From contig CM025850.1 of the NCBI GenBank assembly GCA_003952965.2, positions 33,769,204-33,833,203 on the forward strand: a stretch of DNA of 64,000 nucleotides, written 5' to 3'. Positions 1 through 11,018 of this stretch are shown piece by piece. Below the pieces are notes generated by a model. That model made no database searches, was not told the DNA's origin, and saw only the letters and a program-made list of their open reading frames with translations. The translations under genes and the position numbers were made by a program. Positions within the stretch are counted from its first letter, which is position 1. Every line of letters starts with the position of its first letter. The DNA comes from Morella rubra. Lineage: Eukaryota; Streptophyta; Magnoliopsida; Fagales; Myricaceae.

Positions 1-2009
1 CGGACAGAAAAGACGAAACCACTCCTGAATCCCCTGAGGATGTGATTAATCCAGATTTATCAGTCACCTTGTCTGTGGTAATAGAAACTTGCTCCTTCTC
101 CAATGAGTGAAATTGTTCCCATGACGGGGAACCTTGGTCAACAAAACTCAGAAGCCTAGATTTCTTGTTCGAAGAACACAAAATATATCATCAATTTGGG
201 GCTGAAAGTTACAACTCTATAAATCACTTTAAAGCAGCAAAATTATTCAGTAGCAGGGAACAGAATTGAAAGCAGAAACACCAAGTAGCTGCTTACCTGC
301 AGAAGAATCAGGAATGATATCGGATTTTTGGAACTGGAATCATGGCAAAGAGAGCAAACCACTTGTGAGGACTCTTCAGAATCATCTCCAACGTCAGCGC
401 TACTTATATCATGTCCAGATTTTGAACCTTCATCCAGAGTGGGGTCAATGCTTGCCAGAAATTTAGATTGCTCAGCTCTCATTTTTTCCTGCATAACAAA
501 CAAAGTTAATGAATGCCCGGGAACAAATTAATTTGATATAACTAAAGAATAACTGATACAGGCAGAAGAGGGGGTAGGTTCAGTGTTTCTACATTAAAAA
601 TAGTTCAAGAATTCCAGAGGAAAATATGAAACACCTTAGGCTCAGCATGGTACATTAAGGTGATCAGACAGAATCAGACAACACGTCCTTTCACATCTAC
701 GAAAACAGCCGAATCAATGAATTATGAAACAAGGGGTTCTCCTAAGGTATATACCCTTCAAATTAAGCATCTCTGGTTAAATATCATTCATCAGGAAGGG
801 CATAACATGTGATTTTCCCAATCTCTGGCAGTAACGCAAGAGGGTAAGAAATAATTTTTTTTAAAAAAAAAAAAAAAAACTCACCAAGATAGCAGCTTGT
901 CTCTCTCGAGCTTTTGCTTTGCGGTTCTCATTATCAGACCCAGAGATATCTGCATTACTACTAGGATTGGATTGTGAAAGGCAACTGACCACCTCAGGTG
1001 CAATTTGTTGCAGTTTGGCCATACATCCTGAATCAATTTCAGCAAACTTCCTCAATATACTTCCAATCAGGGAAGAAAGGTTCAAACCACCTGTGTCCAA
1101 AAAGTTCTCCGCATTTTCTTTGTTCCCCATCCTCATCAGAAAGACAAGAAGTGACAACAAGCTTTGTCCACCAGCACCATAATTTAATCCTTCCCAAATT
1201 TCTTCAGCAGAATAAGCTACAATGGGAACTACATCTTCAATTGAACATGATTGATTACCAGATTCCCTTTGCTGATAACAGATGTCTAATGCTAACGAGA
1301 GTAAATGCAATGCAGTAAGAAGAACACCGTCGGGGGCACGTGATTCTGTCTCTTTATCAGTGAAAACAGCATAAAACAGCACTGCACGGATAATTCGAAG
1401 GACCTCCTTACAAGTCGCTACTCTAGCTACCTGTTCGAGTGGAGGATAAATCTTAGTCCAGCTGGGCAGCTGACTGGTCCATGCAGAGGCATTACAGAAG
1501 CGAAAGTATCTTTCTTCCGCAACTTGCAAATCCCTTGAGTTCCAACGAGGGTGGTATAAATCCAGTTCTTTCCAATATCTCCATCGCAGCGAATACATAC
1601 CCTGGATAGATGGAGAAAAAAAATTAGGACCAGTGTGTTTCAACTCCGCAGCACTATCAGGTTTTTCGGAACAAATGAAACCTGATTAAAGCCAGATGGA
1701 CTGGCATATACACCAACAGTATCCAAAACTTCCTGAAGCTGGTCAAACTTGGAGAGGTCAAGAGGAAGAGATTTCACCAATTGACTACGAGTGGCATCTC
1801 CAACAGCTAACTTATAAATTAATTCTCTTTTCAAACTTTCAGCAGTAGTAAGCCCTGAAAATCGCCTTTCTTTGACTATCTGGATAATTAGAGTAAGCAT
1901 CTCCTGCACCAGAACTTGTTCATACCTGAAACCAAGTGTTGTTTACCAAATGATAAAATTAAATGAGAAAACATTGGATCAGTCTGTTTATCACATAGCG
2001 TCTCAAGGT

Positions 2010-2050
<41 letters not shown>

Positions 2051-5000
2051 TAACATTCACGAAGACAAATAAAAAAAGCTATTACGAATTTAATCACATA
2101 AATGCAAGATGATAAAGAGTAAATTTCTCGAAAGAGTACAATTTCAGGATATCAATACTTTAACACTTGCACCTACAAAATACCAACAAGTTTCAATGTG
2201 CACCCTCTATCAATATCTAACTATAAAAAGGTTATTACTCTGGTGGTATTAATCAGGTACCAGTCTGTCCATTAAAAGAAACATGGAACAGGATACAATG
2301 CAACAAGCAAAGTATGAAACCTTGCCACAAATTTTAATATATATGCAAATTGAAGATATGAGCACACACTCATTAGGCCGTTCAAGACGCAGAGAAAGGA
2401 AGTTTGACAGCCCGAAGCGTTCAAGAATTCTATTGACGAAAAGATCAGGTGGAGCCAGTGCAGCACAGCACTGCAGCAGAAATAGATCTAGCTCTAGACC
2501 CTGTTCAGACCTGCAGCAAGAAACTATCAGAAAGAGAATAGCATCTACCTCTCTTCGCTGCACAAATAAATCTAAAATCCCCGTATTCTCACAAAATATA
2601 TTTTATCATATTGTATGATTTACTAACCACCGAACTGAACGATACCATTCACAAGAATATAGGGCAGCGTCTCCATTCTTCCTCCACATTCCAGCATGAA
2701 CTTCAGCACAAAATACCCTAACACGTAAAGGATGTTCCATAACAAAGGCAGAAAACCCAAATGGGTGGCAGCCCCGAAGGACTTGAGCAAAGAAATCAGT
2801 GCAGCTTGTCGATAATGAGTTAACAGAACTGCCACTAGTTAATGCAGATTCACCAAAGCATCTTCTCAATGTTTTCTGCAAAAGCAGGGAAAGTAACCGA
2901 TGCAATGGAATGTGAACAGATATATCCTGTGAACTAACATCATAAATTATTTGTGGCCAATCAGACGAACTCAGAACATGTAGTGCATCTACATCCATGG
3001 CATCACCCTCCATCAGACTCTGATTAAACCAAGCAGAGCTGCAGGCATTAATAGCATCAGTTTCACCACTCATCCTTAGTTTGTTGTCCTTCCTTTTCCC
3101 ATTCTCAAATTCAAAACCCATACCTAAATCACAGTCTATGTTTGAAGAGCATTCCCTCCCATGATCTTCACTTGAACTGGCAAGTCTGCCAAAAATATAT
3201 TTGCCTTTTCTAATCTTAGATAATGTTTCCTTCAACGCTGAAAAATTGCAACCAGGGTTAACAGTAGTCTTTGCAAATAATTCATTAAGACGATTCCCAA
3301 ATGTATTATCAAATTCCAGCAAAATCTCAATAGCCCTCAGACACTCATATATTAACCATTTGACAGACGGCGGAACTAATAAATAACCAACAGTATCCTG
3401 TTTGATTTCAGCAACCTTTGATGAACAAGGTACAGCACTACTTCTCCAGGTCGCACTACATGCAGAACTTTCTCGGGATAACCGTCCTACTTTTGCATGC
3501 CTCAGGCTACCTGTCTCAACCATATCTATATGCTCATTTTTATATGTGCCAGAAAGGATTTCCTCATCCGTTTCTTCACTACTAGCAGCTGAAAATGCCC
3601 CATCCACCAAGAGAGAATGAATATTACCAATAGAATGACATAAACCAAAAGGAAAAATCATATTCTCATTATCATCTTCTATATGGAGCCCTGTTTCTCT
3701 CTTTTGAGGGTTCATCCCTTGCACAAAAGCCAAAAGTCTCATCCAAGTTCTTGATATCTCTTTCTGGTCATGGGTTATGTACTTGGCCACTACAGCATGG
3801 CTCATAACAAAGCGAATATCTTCAACCACACGAATGGTGGTCTCATACAAATTTCCCCACTTAGCAACCTGCAAAGGAATGATTCATCAATAATCTTTTC
3901 TACATAAAGCAGAGAGTGGATCTCCCTACCGTAAAAAAACAGAGCAGAATGCATTTAAGATCGGTGTAGATAGATTTCTGCTGCTTTGAAGGGAAATCAT
4001 TATCCATCAATTCATTTTCTAAGGCAATAACTATCACCATGTATGTTTTGACATGTATCATTAATTCCCAAACAACGATCAAAATCTGCCAAATGCAACA
4101 TAAACACAAATTATTTTAAAAAAACACATTACCTGTAAACGGCCATCTTCACCAGCACATGAAACAAAAATTTCACCCAAACATCCCACTAGCATGGCTA
4201 GTAGGTCCATTTCCTTCACGAGACGTGGTGTTAGAGTTGGCACAGTGAAGATTTGCACAGAGAATGTAGACAGCAATGAATGATTCTTGAAAGCATTATC
4301 AGTGCCCTCTTTTATGGCTTCTTTCACAACAGTTGGATAGTAACTTAAAAACACTTTAGCAAACTCATACTTGAAGAGTGGCTCTCCGAGTAGTTTCAAA
4401 AGCAAGTCATATAGCTTCTTCACAGCTTCCTCTCTCACAAACCTCTCCGCCCTCACCAGAATCTCCAATAAACCAACAGAAGAAAAGATATTCTTAGACA
4501 CAAAACTGAGCAAACTCTCACTGTAGTTGCAAAACTCAGAAAGCATCTCAACCACGACAAATGTTAGTTCATTTGCAATCTTCACGTGCTCCGCAGTACG
4601 ATTAACTGCTGTGGGACTTTCTTGAGAAATAGTCTCTGCAAGCAATAACTTGCTTTTCCAATAAGTGAAAAGGGCATTAAGGACGGGCCCAACAGCGGTT
4701 GCGACCTCCTTTGGAAGGGGTTGTATTTGTTCTGCACCTTTATGCTTTGAGCAGAAGCCCTCACGTTTCCATGCCGTAACATCCCCACAATCACAGCAAC
4801 CACCACCTGTATAAATTATAGAATAATCATGGTCCTTGTGGTTCCCATTCTGAAAACAGGGAACACAAATTGCACATGTGGGGTCGTTCTCGCAAGTCCG
4901 ACACCTGTATGCTATGTCATTATTTCCCCAAACAGCACCACAAACACCTCGCTGGCCAAGACTCATTTGGGAAAGGTTCTTCAGGGCAGCAGCTGGTTCA

Positions 5001-5961
5001 CCCTCAAACATCAACCACTGTAACCACAGCATGCTCTCACGCAGTCGTCTTTTCATGCTATTGGAGGCTTTTTTAGAACCTGATTTAGCTTCCCGGAGTG
5101 CTTCAGCCCCTTCCTCATCTGCAGGCAATATGGCACATACCAGCTGTTGTATGCGGGACTTGTTATCTTTGACAAATGCAACTAAACCCGGCTGAAGCTG
5201 ATCAAGGAACTCCTCGGGAACTCCAAGTAGAGCAAGCCTCTGATATCAAAGGAAAAACACAACTGTAAACATACGGACGCATATCCCAAAGTACAGTTCA
5301 GACAAATGCTAAACTTCGTTAGCGACATTCTAGCTAACGCTAATTGTAACCAAACATGAACTGAAATAAGAACATGCAGATTCACCAAACTAAGAAGAGA
5401 AGGACGCAAGTCCCAGAGTAAGTCTCCATACATTTGTTTACCGAAATTTTGGGAATCATTTTAACGTTGAAGTTTATTGGGGTTTGTGAAAAAGTGAAGT
5501 GTATGTGTAAAAGTACGAAGTTTATTGGGGTCTGTGAAATGTGTTTGGTGTGGTGGAAATTTTGAGCCCAAAAAAGTTGGGCAAACAAACGCCCCCAAAA
5601 TGTTGCGTCAGAAGACCCTCCAACCCCTCTAAGTAACTAAAATTCTAACATCTATCAATTTCATTCCACTGCAGCGCTCAAATCAAAGAAGGGCAAAAAA
5701 TTACCACGACAAAAAAATACAAAATTTATGGAAACAAAAAGAGAGGAATGCTACATTAAGATTATACACAAAGCTTCACATAAAAATATTAAATTCAAGA
5801 CCGATTGCCAAAAATGAAACAATCAGATGATAGCGGCCAAATAAAAAAAAAATACTCAAAAGGAATTTCCCGAAATCGCAGGTAAAGTGTACCCGAAGGA
5901 TACGATCACGGGGCTTGAGGGTGCTGGAATCGGGAGAGGAATCCATGTCCATATTATCCAT
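1..5961 (-). CDS. PRT6: PRT6-like N-recognin E3 ubiquitin ligase, 5' part (8 exons)
   Basis: Plant UBR1 homologue that binds basic type-1 N-degrons and ubiquitinates the bearer; it controls stability of group VII ERF hypoxia factors. Exons read on the minus strand: 5961-5893, 5239-4133, 3868-2628, 2510-2370, 1925-1682, 1601-885, 488-297 and 163-1 (open at the window edge). All junctions are GT-AG and keep frame, giving about 1,291 codons of a protein that is usually near 2,000 aa. The start MDNMDMDSSPDSS followed by PRDRIL fits the family. The UBR box lies at residues ~122-191 (CGAVWGNND, CRTCENDPTCAIC, GGGCCDCGD, CSKHKG) with its Cys/His zinc ligands present. The ClpS-like, RING and C-terminal autoinhibitory parts would lie beyond position 1. 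Intron 1 carries a MITE and intron 4 a ~35-nt poly-A tract. No break seen. Confidence 0.95.
5430..5605. mobile_element. Small Tourist-like MITE in PRT6 intron 1
   Basis: The segment begins with TTTGTTTACCGAAATTTTGG and ends with the near-inverse of it (GGGCAAACAAACG). Its interior (AAGTGTATGTGTAAAAGT, then GAAATGTGTTTG) recurs at 14060-14175, so it is a dispersed family. No coding capacity. Exact ends are uncertain because no clean target duplication was found. Confidence 0.5.
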
Positions 5962-6556
5962 ACTGGGAGACCGGCGCCAGTACCGCACCAGCCAATCCGC
6001 GCAACACAAACACCACCTAACCCCAGAGCTCTCACTCCCCAGGTTTGCTTCCCCAACGGATTGTCTTCTTTTCTCAACAATAACCGCAACAGCTACTAGC
6101 GGTTTCTCAGAAACCCTAAGATTTTCCTCTTCGTGTCTATTGGATTCTAGTCGTTTCTAGGGACTCGAGCTTCTCGAATCCATCGGGGGTCAGCTGTGAA
6201 CTTATGCTCCCCTTTCTAACCCACCGAGCTCTATCTCCCTTTCACGAAATCTGTTACTATGTGAGAGACGATGGTAAAAGAGTAATTATCTATTGATATT
6301 CGACGTTAAATTAATGCTTTTCTCCTAATATTCTCGGTCCCGGATTTTACTTGCAGATTCGGACAGTTCTTATGATTGTAATAAGTGTATCTGGCTTCGC
6401 TCCTACCCTTTCATGGTTCGGTTACTCTGGTGCTTGTACAGTTTACGGCCCAGCTAAAATCAAATGGTCAGCCCACTTAAGCTGCCTCTTGCGCTCTTTG
6501 TCAGTTTTCGGGCTGGAATTACTTGATTTGCCTATCCCAAGTTTTAAAACACTCTA
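5962..6556. other. PRT6 upstream region, no gene
   Basis: Lies directly upstream of the PRT6 start codon, so it should hold its 5' leader and promoter. The short open frames here resemble no protein family I know. I see no clear TATA box that fixes the transcription start. Confidence 0.5.
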
Positions 6557-7897
6557 GGACTTGTTTGTTCGTGGGTTCGGGTTCTGGTTCTGAGGTTCAA
6601 ATTAGGTTTTGAACTCAAAACTTTTGAACCAACGTTTAGTTGAGTTAAAGGCTACTACGACACACTACACATGTCATCTACTAATTAGCACAGCTTCAAC
6701 GTTTACCTGACAAAAAAATAAGTCATCGAACTGCTCTCTGACATAATACAAACACAAAAGACAAATTCTTCAGGTAAACGAGACGACAATGGTGTTTGTC
6801 CACTTCGCTTGTGCGCAGAAGACACACACTCTCTCTTTGCCTTTATCAGCGTGTATATTTCTCACGCTAAAGCCCTTCTATTCTCCCTCTCTCTCTCTCT
6901 CTCTCTCTCATTTCGTTCATAAGCCCCTCTCAAGCCCTTGTCTTAGCTGTTTCATTCCATAGCGGTTTCTGTATTTATTTCCTTACATAATCACTTGTTC
7001 TTTCAATAGTCTTCGAAGAAAAATCTATGCGTCTGTCTTTACAATATCTGTAATCACTCCGTGCTCAAAACCAAAAGCTTTTGCTTCCAAAAACCATTTG
7101 CTGAAACCTGTTGTTCAAAAAGAGAGATAGAAGGAGACAGTACAAAATCCAATTGAACTTAACTCCATCAAAGACGTCAGCGATTTCTTCGTTTCTTTCC
7201 ATGGTGACAGTAAACTTGTGAGCTATGACGAGATCCACTACAAGAAAGTTGGTCTTCGTTGAGAACAAGTTATTTGCATTGAACTTTGTCGAGGATGCTC
7301 CGACGCTAACGACCTCCCAACTCGTCAAGATTGACATCCTCTTTGTCGACGACCTTTTGGCTTGGGTAATGACTCACCGAACACTGTAGTTGAAAGTGTG
7401 TGCACCTGCAGATCCGGTGAGCTTCAACCTCGACTGGCTCCTTGTGGGGAATTAGCAAAACCGAAGTGCAGTGATGGTTTCTGGGGGCGTTGATTTTTGC
7501 TGGCAACAAGTAGTTTTTGTCTTTGTTTTTTTGCACGAGCAGTGATGGTTTCTGGTGGTGGCGTTGATTTTTGCCAACAACCAAGTATTTTTTTGTTTTT
7601 GTTTTTTTGAGTGGATAATAATAAAATATGTATTATTTTCATGGCATATTCGCATTTTTTATTATTTTGCATTTTCCATGACCATAAGCAGTGACCTTTC
7701 TCTTGGCCGTGGACGACAAGTTGAGTTGTATTTCAGTTAATTGGTGTCAGGTGAATTAATGTATTTGTCAGAGCTATGTACCATCTAGCAGGGTGACGGC
7801 AAAAAAACCATTTGTTGAACTCGGGTTCACATTTATATAATCAAAACCAGAACCTTGACTTAAACTAGAACTTAAACCCGCAACCAAACAAGCCCTA
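6557..7897. mobile_element. Possible 1.34-kb non-autonomous TIR element
   Basis: The left end GGACTTGTTTGTTCGTGGG is matched in inverse at the right end (CCGCAACCAAACAAGCCC), and the similarity runs on imperfectly for about 50 bp (a GGTTCTGGTT block on each side). TA flanks both ends. The interior contains a CT-rich microsatellite (6881-6909) and a 71-bp tandem duplication (7468-7538 and 7539-7610). There is no transposase. Superfamily is uncertain; the GG(A/G)CTTGTTTG terminus resembles PIF/Harbinger-type MITEs. Confidence 0.42.
7468..7610. repeat. 71-bp direct tandem duplication
   Basis: The block starting GCAGTGATGGTTTCTGG occurs twice in a row (7468 and 7539), each copy followed by GCGTTGATTTTTGC and a T-rich stretch. 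Non-coding and inside the putative TIR element. Confidence 0.7.
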
Positions 7898-9042
7898 ATG
7901 GCTTTAGCCTTTACTTTAGAGTTCTTCGTGATGGAGTTTAAGAGGTTGACACTATTTCAAAATTAATTTTTTTTAAAGAAAAAGTAAAATCATTTTCTGG
8001 TGGTTAAATAATTAATTTAAAAGCGCTACGTAACATTTAAAGGATTCAACCAGGTAAGAGTTATTCAAGGTCTCGAGGATTTTGATTCACTGCTTTAGAC
8101 AGCATCGGCAAACTAGTTGCTTTTTCTGTATTAGTTTAGTCCACGTCAAGCCTCCAAGAAAAGGTGGGGGAAAAAAAAATCGTAGGGATAATGTTATAAT
8201 ACGCCTCTCAACAGTCAAAATCAATTTCGTTCCGTTAATATGGTGTTTGTTTGTAAAATTTTTAGGTAGTTAAAATTTTGAGATGTTGGAGTTGGTGAAA
8301 AAAATGAAAAGACAGATAATTTAAATGAATTTTTTATATTTTAGCGTGTTAAAATTGATAAAAATTTGAACAGATAGATAATTTTGTGTAGTTATTTTAT
8401 TATGACTAAAATTATAGTGTCCAAAATTTTAGTCATAAATGTCATATAAGTTTCAAAACGACGATTTACGCCCCTCATATTTCGAACATATCAATTCTGG
8501 CATTTCATTTAAATGGCCATTAAGTCGGAAAAATATAAAAAAGACCAAAATACCCTCTAAAAATTTTTAAATGAATAAAAATTCAAGAAATAAATTAAAA
8601 GTAAATAGAGTTTTAATGTTTTTATTTAAAAAAGCATTACTTTTATTTCATTTTTTAATATTTTGAGTAATTGTTTTTAGAAGAACATTTTTGCATGATA
8701 ATTTTAAGCGGAAAACAAGAATCGATCATATTCAAACATAAGAAATGTAAATAACCACAATAACGTTAGCCTATAATTAGGGGGCATAATTCATATTCAT
8801 TTGGGCAAAACCAATCAAGCCGAAGGATATGTACCGGATTATCTTTCTTGTCTCTTCAAAGAGGATCGAGAATGATTAAAATAGGTAAAGGAAAGAGAGT
8901 AAAACGACCAAAGTATAAATCGGGCAGACCAGAATATGTTTCATTACATTCAATCCATCAAGCCAATAAGTACACAGCAAAGATAATATTAACCATATAG
9001 AATATCAGAGGAGAATGGACACCTGATCAAGCAAATTAAACG

Positions 9043-9081
<39 letters not shown>

Positions 9082-9157
9082 ATGAGCGCAGAGAAACGCA
9101 TAGGATCTAGCCAGGTAGGAAACAACCACCCTCGCCCTGTGTGTTTATTGATCATCC
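7898..9157. other. AT-rich spacer with repeat fragments; AS1 3' side
   Basis: No gene seen. 8242-8440 resembles the MITE at 46269-46467 in inverse orientation (shared GGTGTTTG end and a GATGTTGGAGTTG block). 8440-8710 resembles one half of the foldback element at 23422-23926. A (GA)n microsatellite lies at about 9046-9080. The last ~150 bases should contain the AS1 3' UTR. Confidence 0.5.
9046..9080. repeat. (GA)n microsatellite
   Basis: Uninterrupted GA dinucleotide run just downstream of the AS1 stop codon. Confidence 0.9.
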
Positions 9158-10234
9158 TCATCGGCTATTTGGCTCAGCAAGCCTGGGTCTGCAGCCCATC
9201 TGCTCAAGAAACTTGGTAAGACGCAGGTGCTTTGCAGTCCATTGTTCAGCCAACTTCTGCTCCTTGGCATCTGCATCCCTCCTCAGCCCCGCTAACTGTT
9301 CCCTGTACTCTGCTTCAATTCTATCCAGAGCAACCTTCTGCTCTTCCCTGAGAGCCTTCACCTTTGCCTCGATCTCTTCCGTCTTTTCCCTCCTGCGGCA
9401 TGCTTTCTCTGAGTCCAGTTGCAACTCTACCCTTCTTAGCCTCCACCCAGCTTCTTTCTTATGTGCTGCCCAAGCACGGTGCCCTTCTTCCAAATCCCTG
9501 CAGCACTCTACTAACTCAGATATCAGCATGCTTTCTCCGCAACCAGGGATGGACCCTTGAGGCGGCACATGGCCAAAAACAACAGGGGCATTATCTGGAC
9601 CTCTATCAGGCTGCAACCATGGGATTTGAGGAGGGGCTGCAACTGTTGAGGGAGAGAGGCTAAGGGTTACAGAGGGGGACGGTGACCTGACTGTGGAGGT
9701 GCCATTGGAAGCAGAAAGCCATGGAGGCAGCAAAGCTGGTGCAGAAGCAGGTGGGTCAGTATGGAGAAAACTGCCATTGGAAGAGGCCATGAGATATGCG
9801 GGGGTGGCACGCTCTTTCACTAGCTTCTCTGCAAAAGTCTCAAGAATCCTATCGTACTTGCTGTCTTCAACTGGGTCAACTGCAGCCTTCTTGTTCTCCT
9901 TTTGTTCCCTCTGCTGCTTCTCTTTGAACACTTCCCACCACTTGCCTAGTCTCTTAGCGGTACGACCTGGGACTTCAGCCGCAATTTTCTTCCATTTGTT
10001 TCCATGTTTGGCTTGAAGTCGGATAACAAGATGCTGTTCCTCTTCAGTAAGTGATCCCTTCTTTATCCCAGGTTTGAGGTAGTTCTTCCACCTTTCTAAG
10101 CAGGATTTGGCATCCCTGTTTAGGGGTGTGTTCATGCGTTGTGACACAAGATTCCATTCTCTAGGGCCATACTGCTTGACATATGCACGTAACAATGCGT
10201 CCTCTTCAGCTCTCCAACGTTGCCTCTCCTTCAT
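9158..10234 (-). CDS. AS1: ASYMMETRIC LEAVES1 / PHANTASTICA R2R3-MYB transcription factor
   Basis: ARP-type MYB that acts with the LOB-domain protein AS2 in the nucleus to silence KNOX genes in leaf primordia and set leaf polarity. Single coding exon of 358 aa, the usual length. The start [15 protein letters not shown] was chosen because family members begin there; an in-frame ATG 12 bases upstream (10246) would only add MHLE. R2 is about residues 4-53 ([20 protein letters not shown]) and R3 about 54-107 ([25 protein letters not shown]). A variable middle follows, with [12 protein letters not shown] and IPWLQ, and then the charged C-terminal coiled coil (from ~240, with ELVECC and [14 protein letters not shown]) used for self- and partner association. 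Intact. A short uORF overlaps its start, and an acceptor lies in its 5' UTR. Confidence 0.97.
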   Translation of the reverse strand: MKERQRWRAEEDALLRAYVKQYGPREWNLVSQRMNTPLNRDAKSCLERWKNYLKPGIKKGSLTEEEQHLVIRLQAKHGNKWKKIAAEVPGRTAKRLGKWWEVFKEKQQREQKENKKAAVDPVEDSKYDRILETFAEKLVKERATPAYLMASSNGSFLHTDPPASAPALLPPWLSASNGTSTVRSPSPSVTLSLSPSTVAAPPQIPWLQPDRGPDNAPVVFGHVPPQGSIPGCGESMLISELVECCRDLEEGHRAWAAHKKEAGWRLRRVELQLDSEKACRRREKTEEIEAKVKALREEQKVALDRIEAEYREQLAGLRRDADAKEQKLAEQWTAKHLRLTKFLEQMGCRPRLAEPNSR

Positions 10235-10283
10235 TTCCAGATGCAAACAGCACTGCCCATTGCCTCGAACTTAAGCTCTTCAT
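10206..10283 (-). promoter_or_regulatory. uORF overlapping the AS1 start codon
   Basis: An ATG at 10283 opens a 25-codon frame ([20 protein letters not shown]...) that ends at 10206, inside AS1 and in a different frame. If the leader contains this exon, ribosomes starting here would bypass the AS1 ATG, so it could lower AS1 translation. Whether it is conserved cannot be judged from one sequence. Confidence 0.5.
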
Positions 10284-10295
10284 AATGTATATGTA

Positions 10296-10300
10296 TCTGA
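10296..10300 (-). promoter_or_regulatory. Probable 3' splice site of an AS1 5'-UTR intron
   Basis: On the minus strand the pyrimidine-rich stretch ending TTTTTCAG/ATACAT (exon from 10296) is a good acceptor about 60 bases before the AS1 ATG. Plausible donors are AAAAG/GTACGA near 12860 and GAAAT/GTAAGC near 13048, which would give a 2.5-2.75 kb leader intron. A leader intron is known in AS1 genes; the exact donor is inference. Confidence 0.4.
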
Positions 10301-10484
10301 AATTTTTCCAAAGATCAAAACATGAGTCCTCCTGAAACAGAGCACTAAAAGACCCTAGAATGGTACAATAAAAGTAGCAAACAGGACAAAAGAACATTCG
10401 AAAAGATAGGACCAGCTCGGAATGAACCTACAACAAGTAACAATGTGCACTGCACAATGGATGCCTGCAATAGCAGCTAATTAA

Positions 10485-10831
10485 GGTGATGTTTGGATAT
10501 CTAATGTTTTCCACTTTTTATGAAAAATTTCAAAAACTCAATTTTTACCACGGAACATCAAAATCTCAAAATTTTAACACAAATTCCAACACCTTTTTAT
10601 ACAAACTTCAATATTTTTTAATTATAAACATCAAATATTCTCTCTTCTTATCTATTAACAAACTCCATTATCTTTTCATTACAAAAAGTCATCAAATCTT
10701 TTCTCTCCATACTTTGTAACAAACTCTAATAAAAATCATTTTACATCAAACATTCTTTTAACTTTTCGCCAACTTTTTTACAAACACCCATAAAAAGTCA
10801 AACTCAAAATTTTTGTTTACCAAACATCACC
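10485..10831. mobile_element. Tourist-like (PIF/Harbinger) MITE with TAA target duplication
   Basis: Termini GGTGATGTTTGG and CCAAACATCACC are perfect inverse repeats, flanked by TAA at 10482-10484 and 10832-10834. The interior is AT-rich, also with some self-inverse similarity, and non-coding. Length 347 bp. The 3-bp TAA duplication and terminus fit the PIF/Harbinger superfamily. Confidence 0.8.
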
Positions 10832-11018
10832 TAAATGAAAAGAAGCTTCAAGTGGCAATTAAGTGACCACCCTAAAAGGATTCTTTAACTTTTCGCCAAC
10901 TTTTTTACAAACACCCATAAAAATTCAAACTCAAAATTCTTAAAATTTTTGTTTGTCAAACATCACCTAAATGAAAAGAAGCTTCAGGTGGCAATCAAGT
11001 GACCACCCTAAAAGGATT
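10752..11018. repeat. Tandem duplication of a MITE right end plus flank (128 and ~139 bp)
   Basis: 10752-10879 and 10880-11018 are two near-identical copies. Each contains AACTTTTCGCCAACTTTTTT, the MITE terminus CAAACATCACC, the TAA and the flank ATGAAAAGAAGCTTCA through GACCACCCTAAAAGGATT. The duplication therefore happened after the MITE inserted. Confidence 0.85.
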
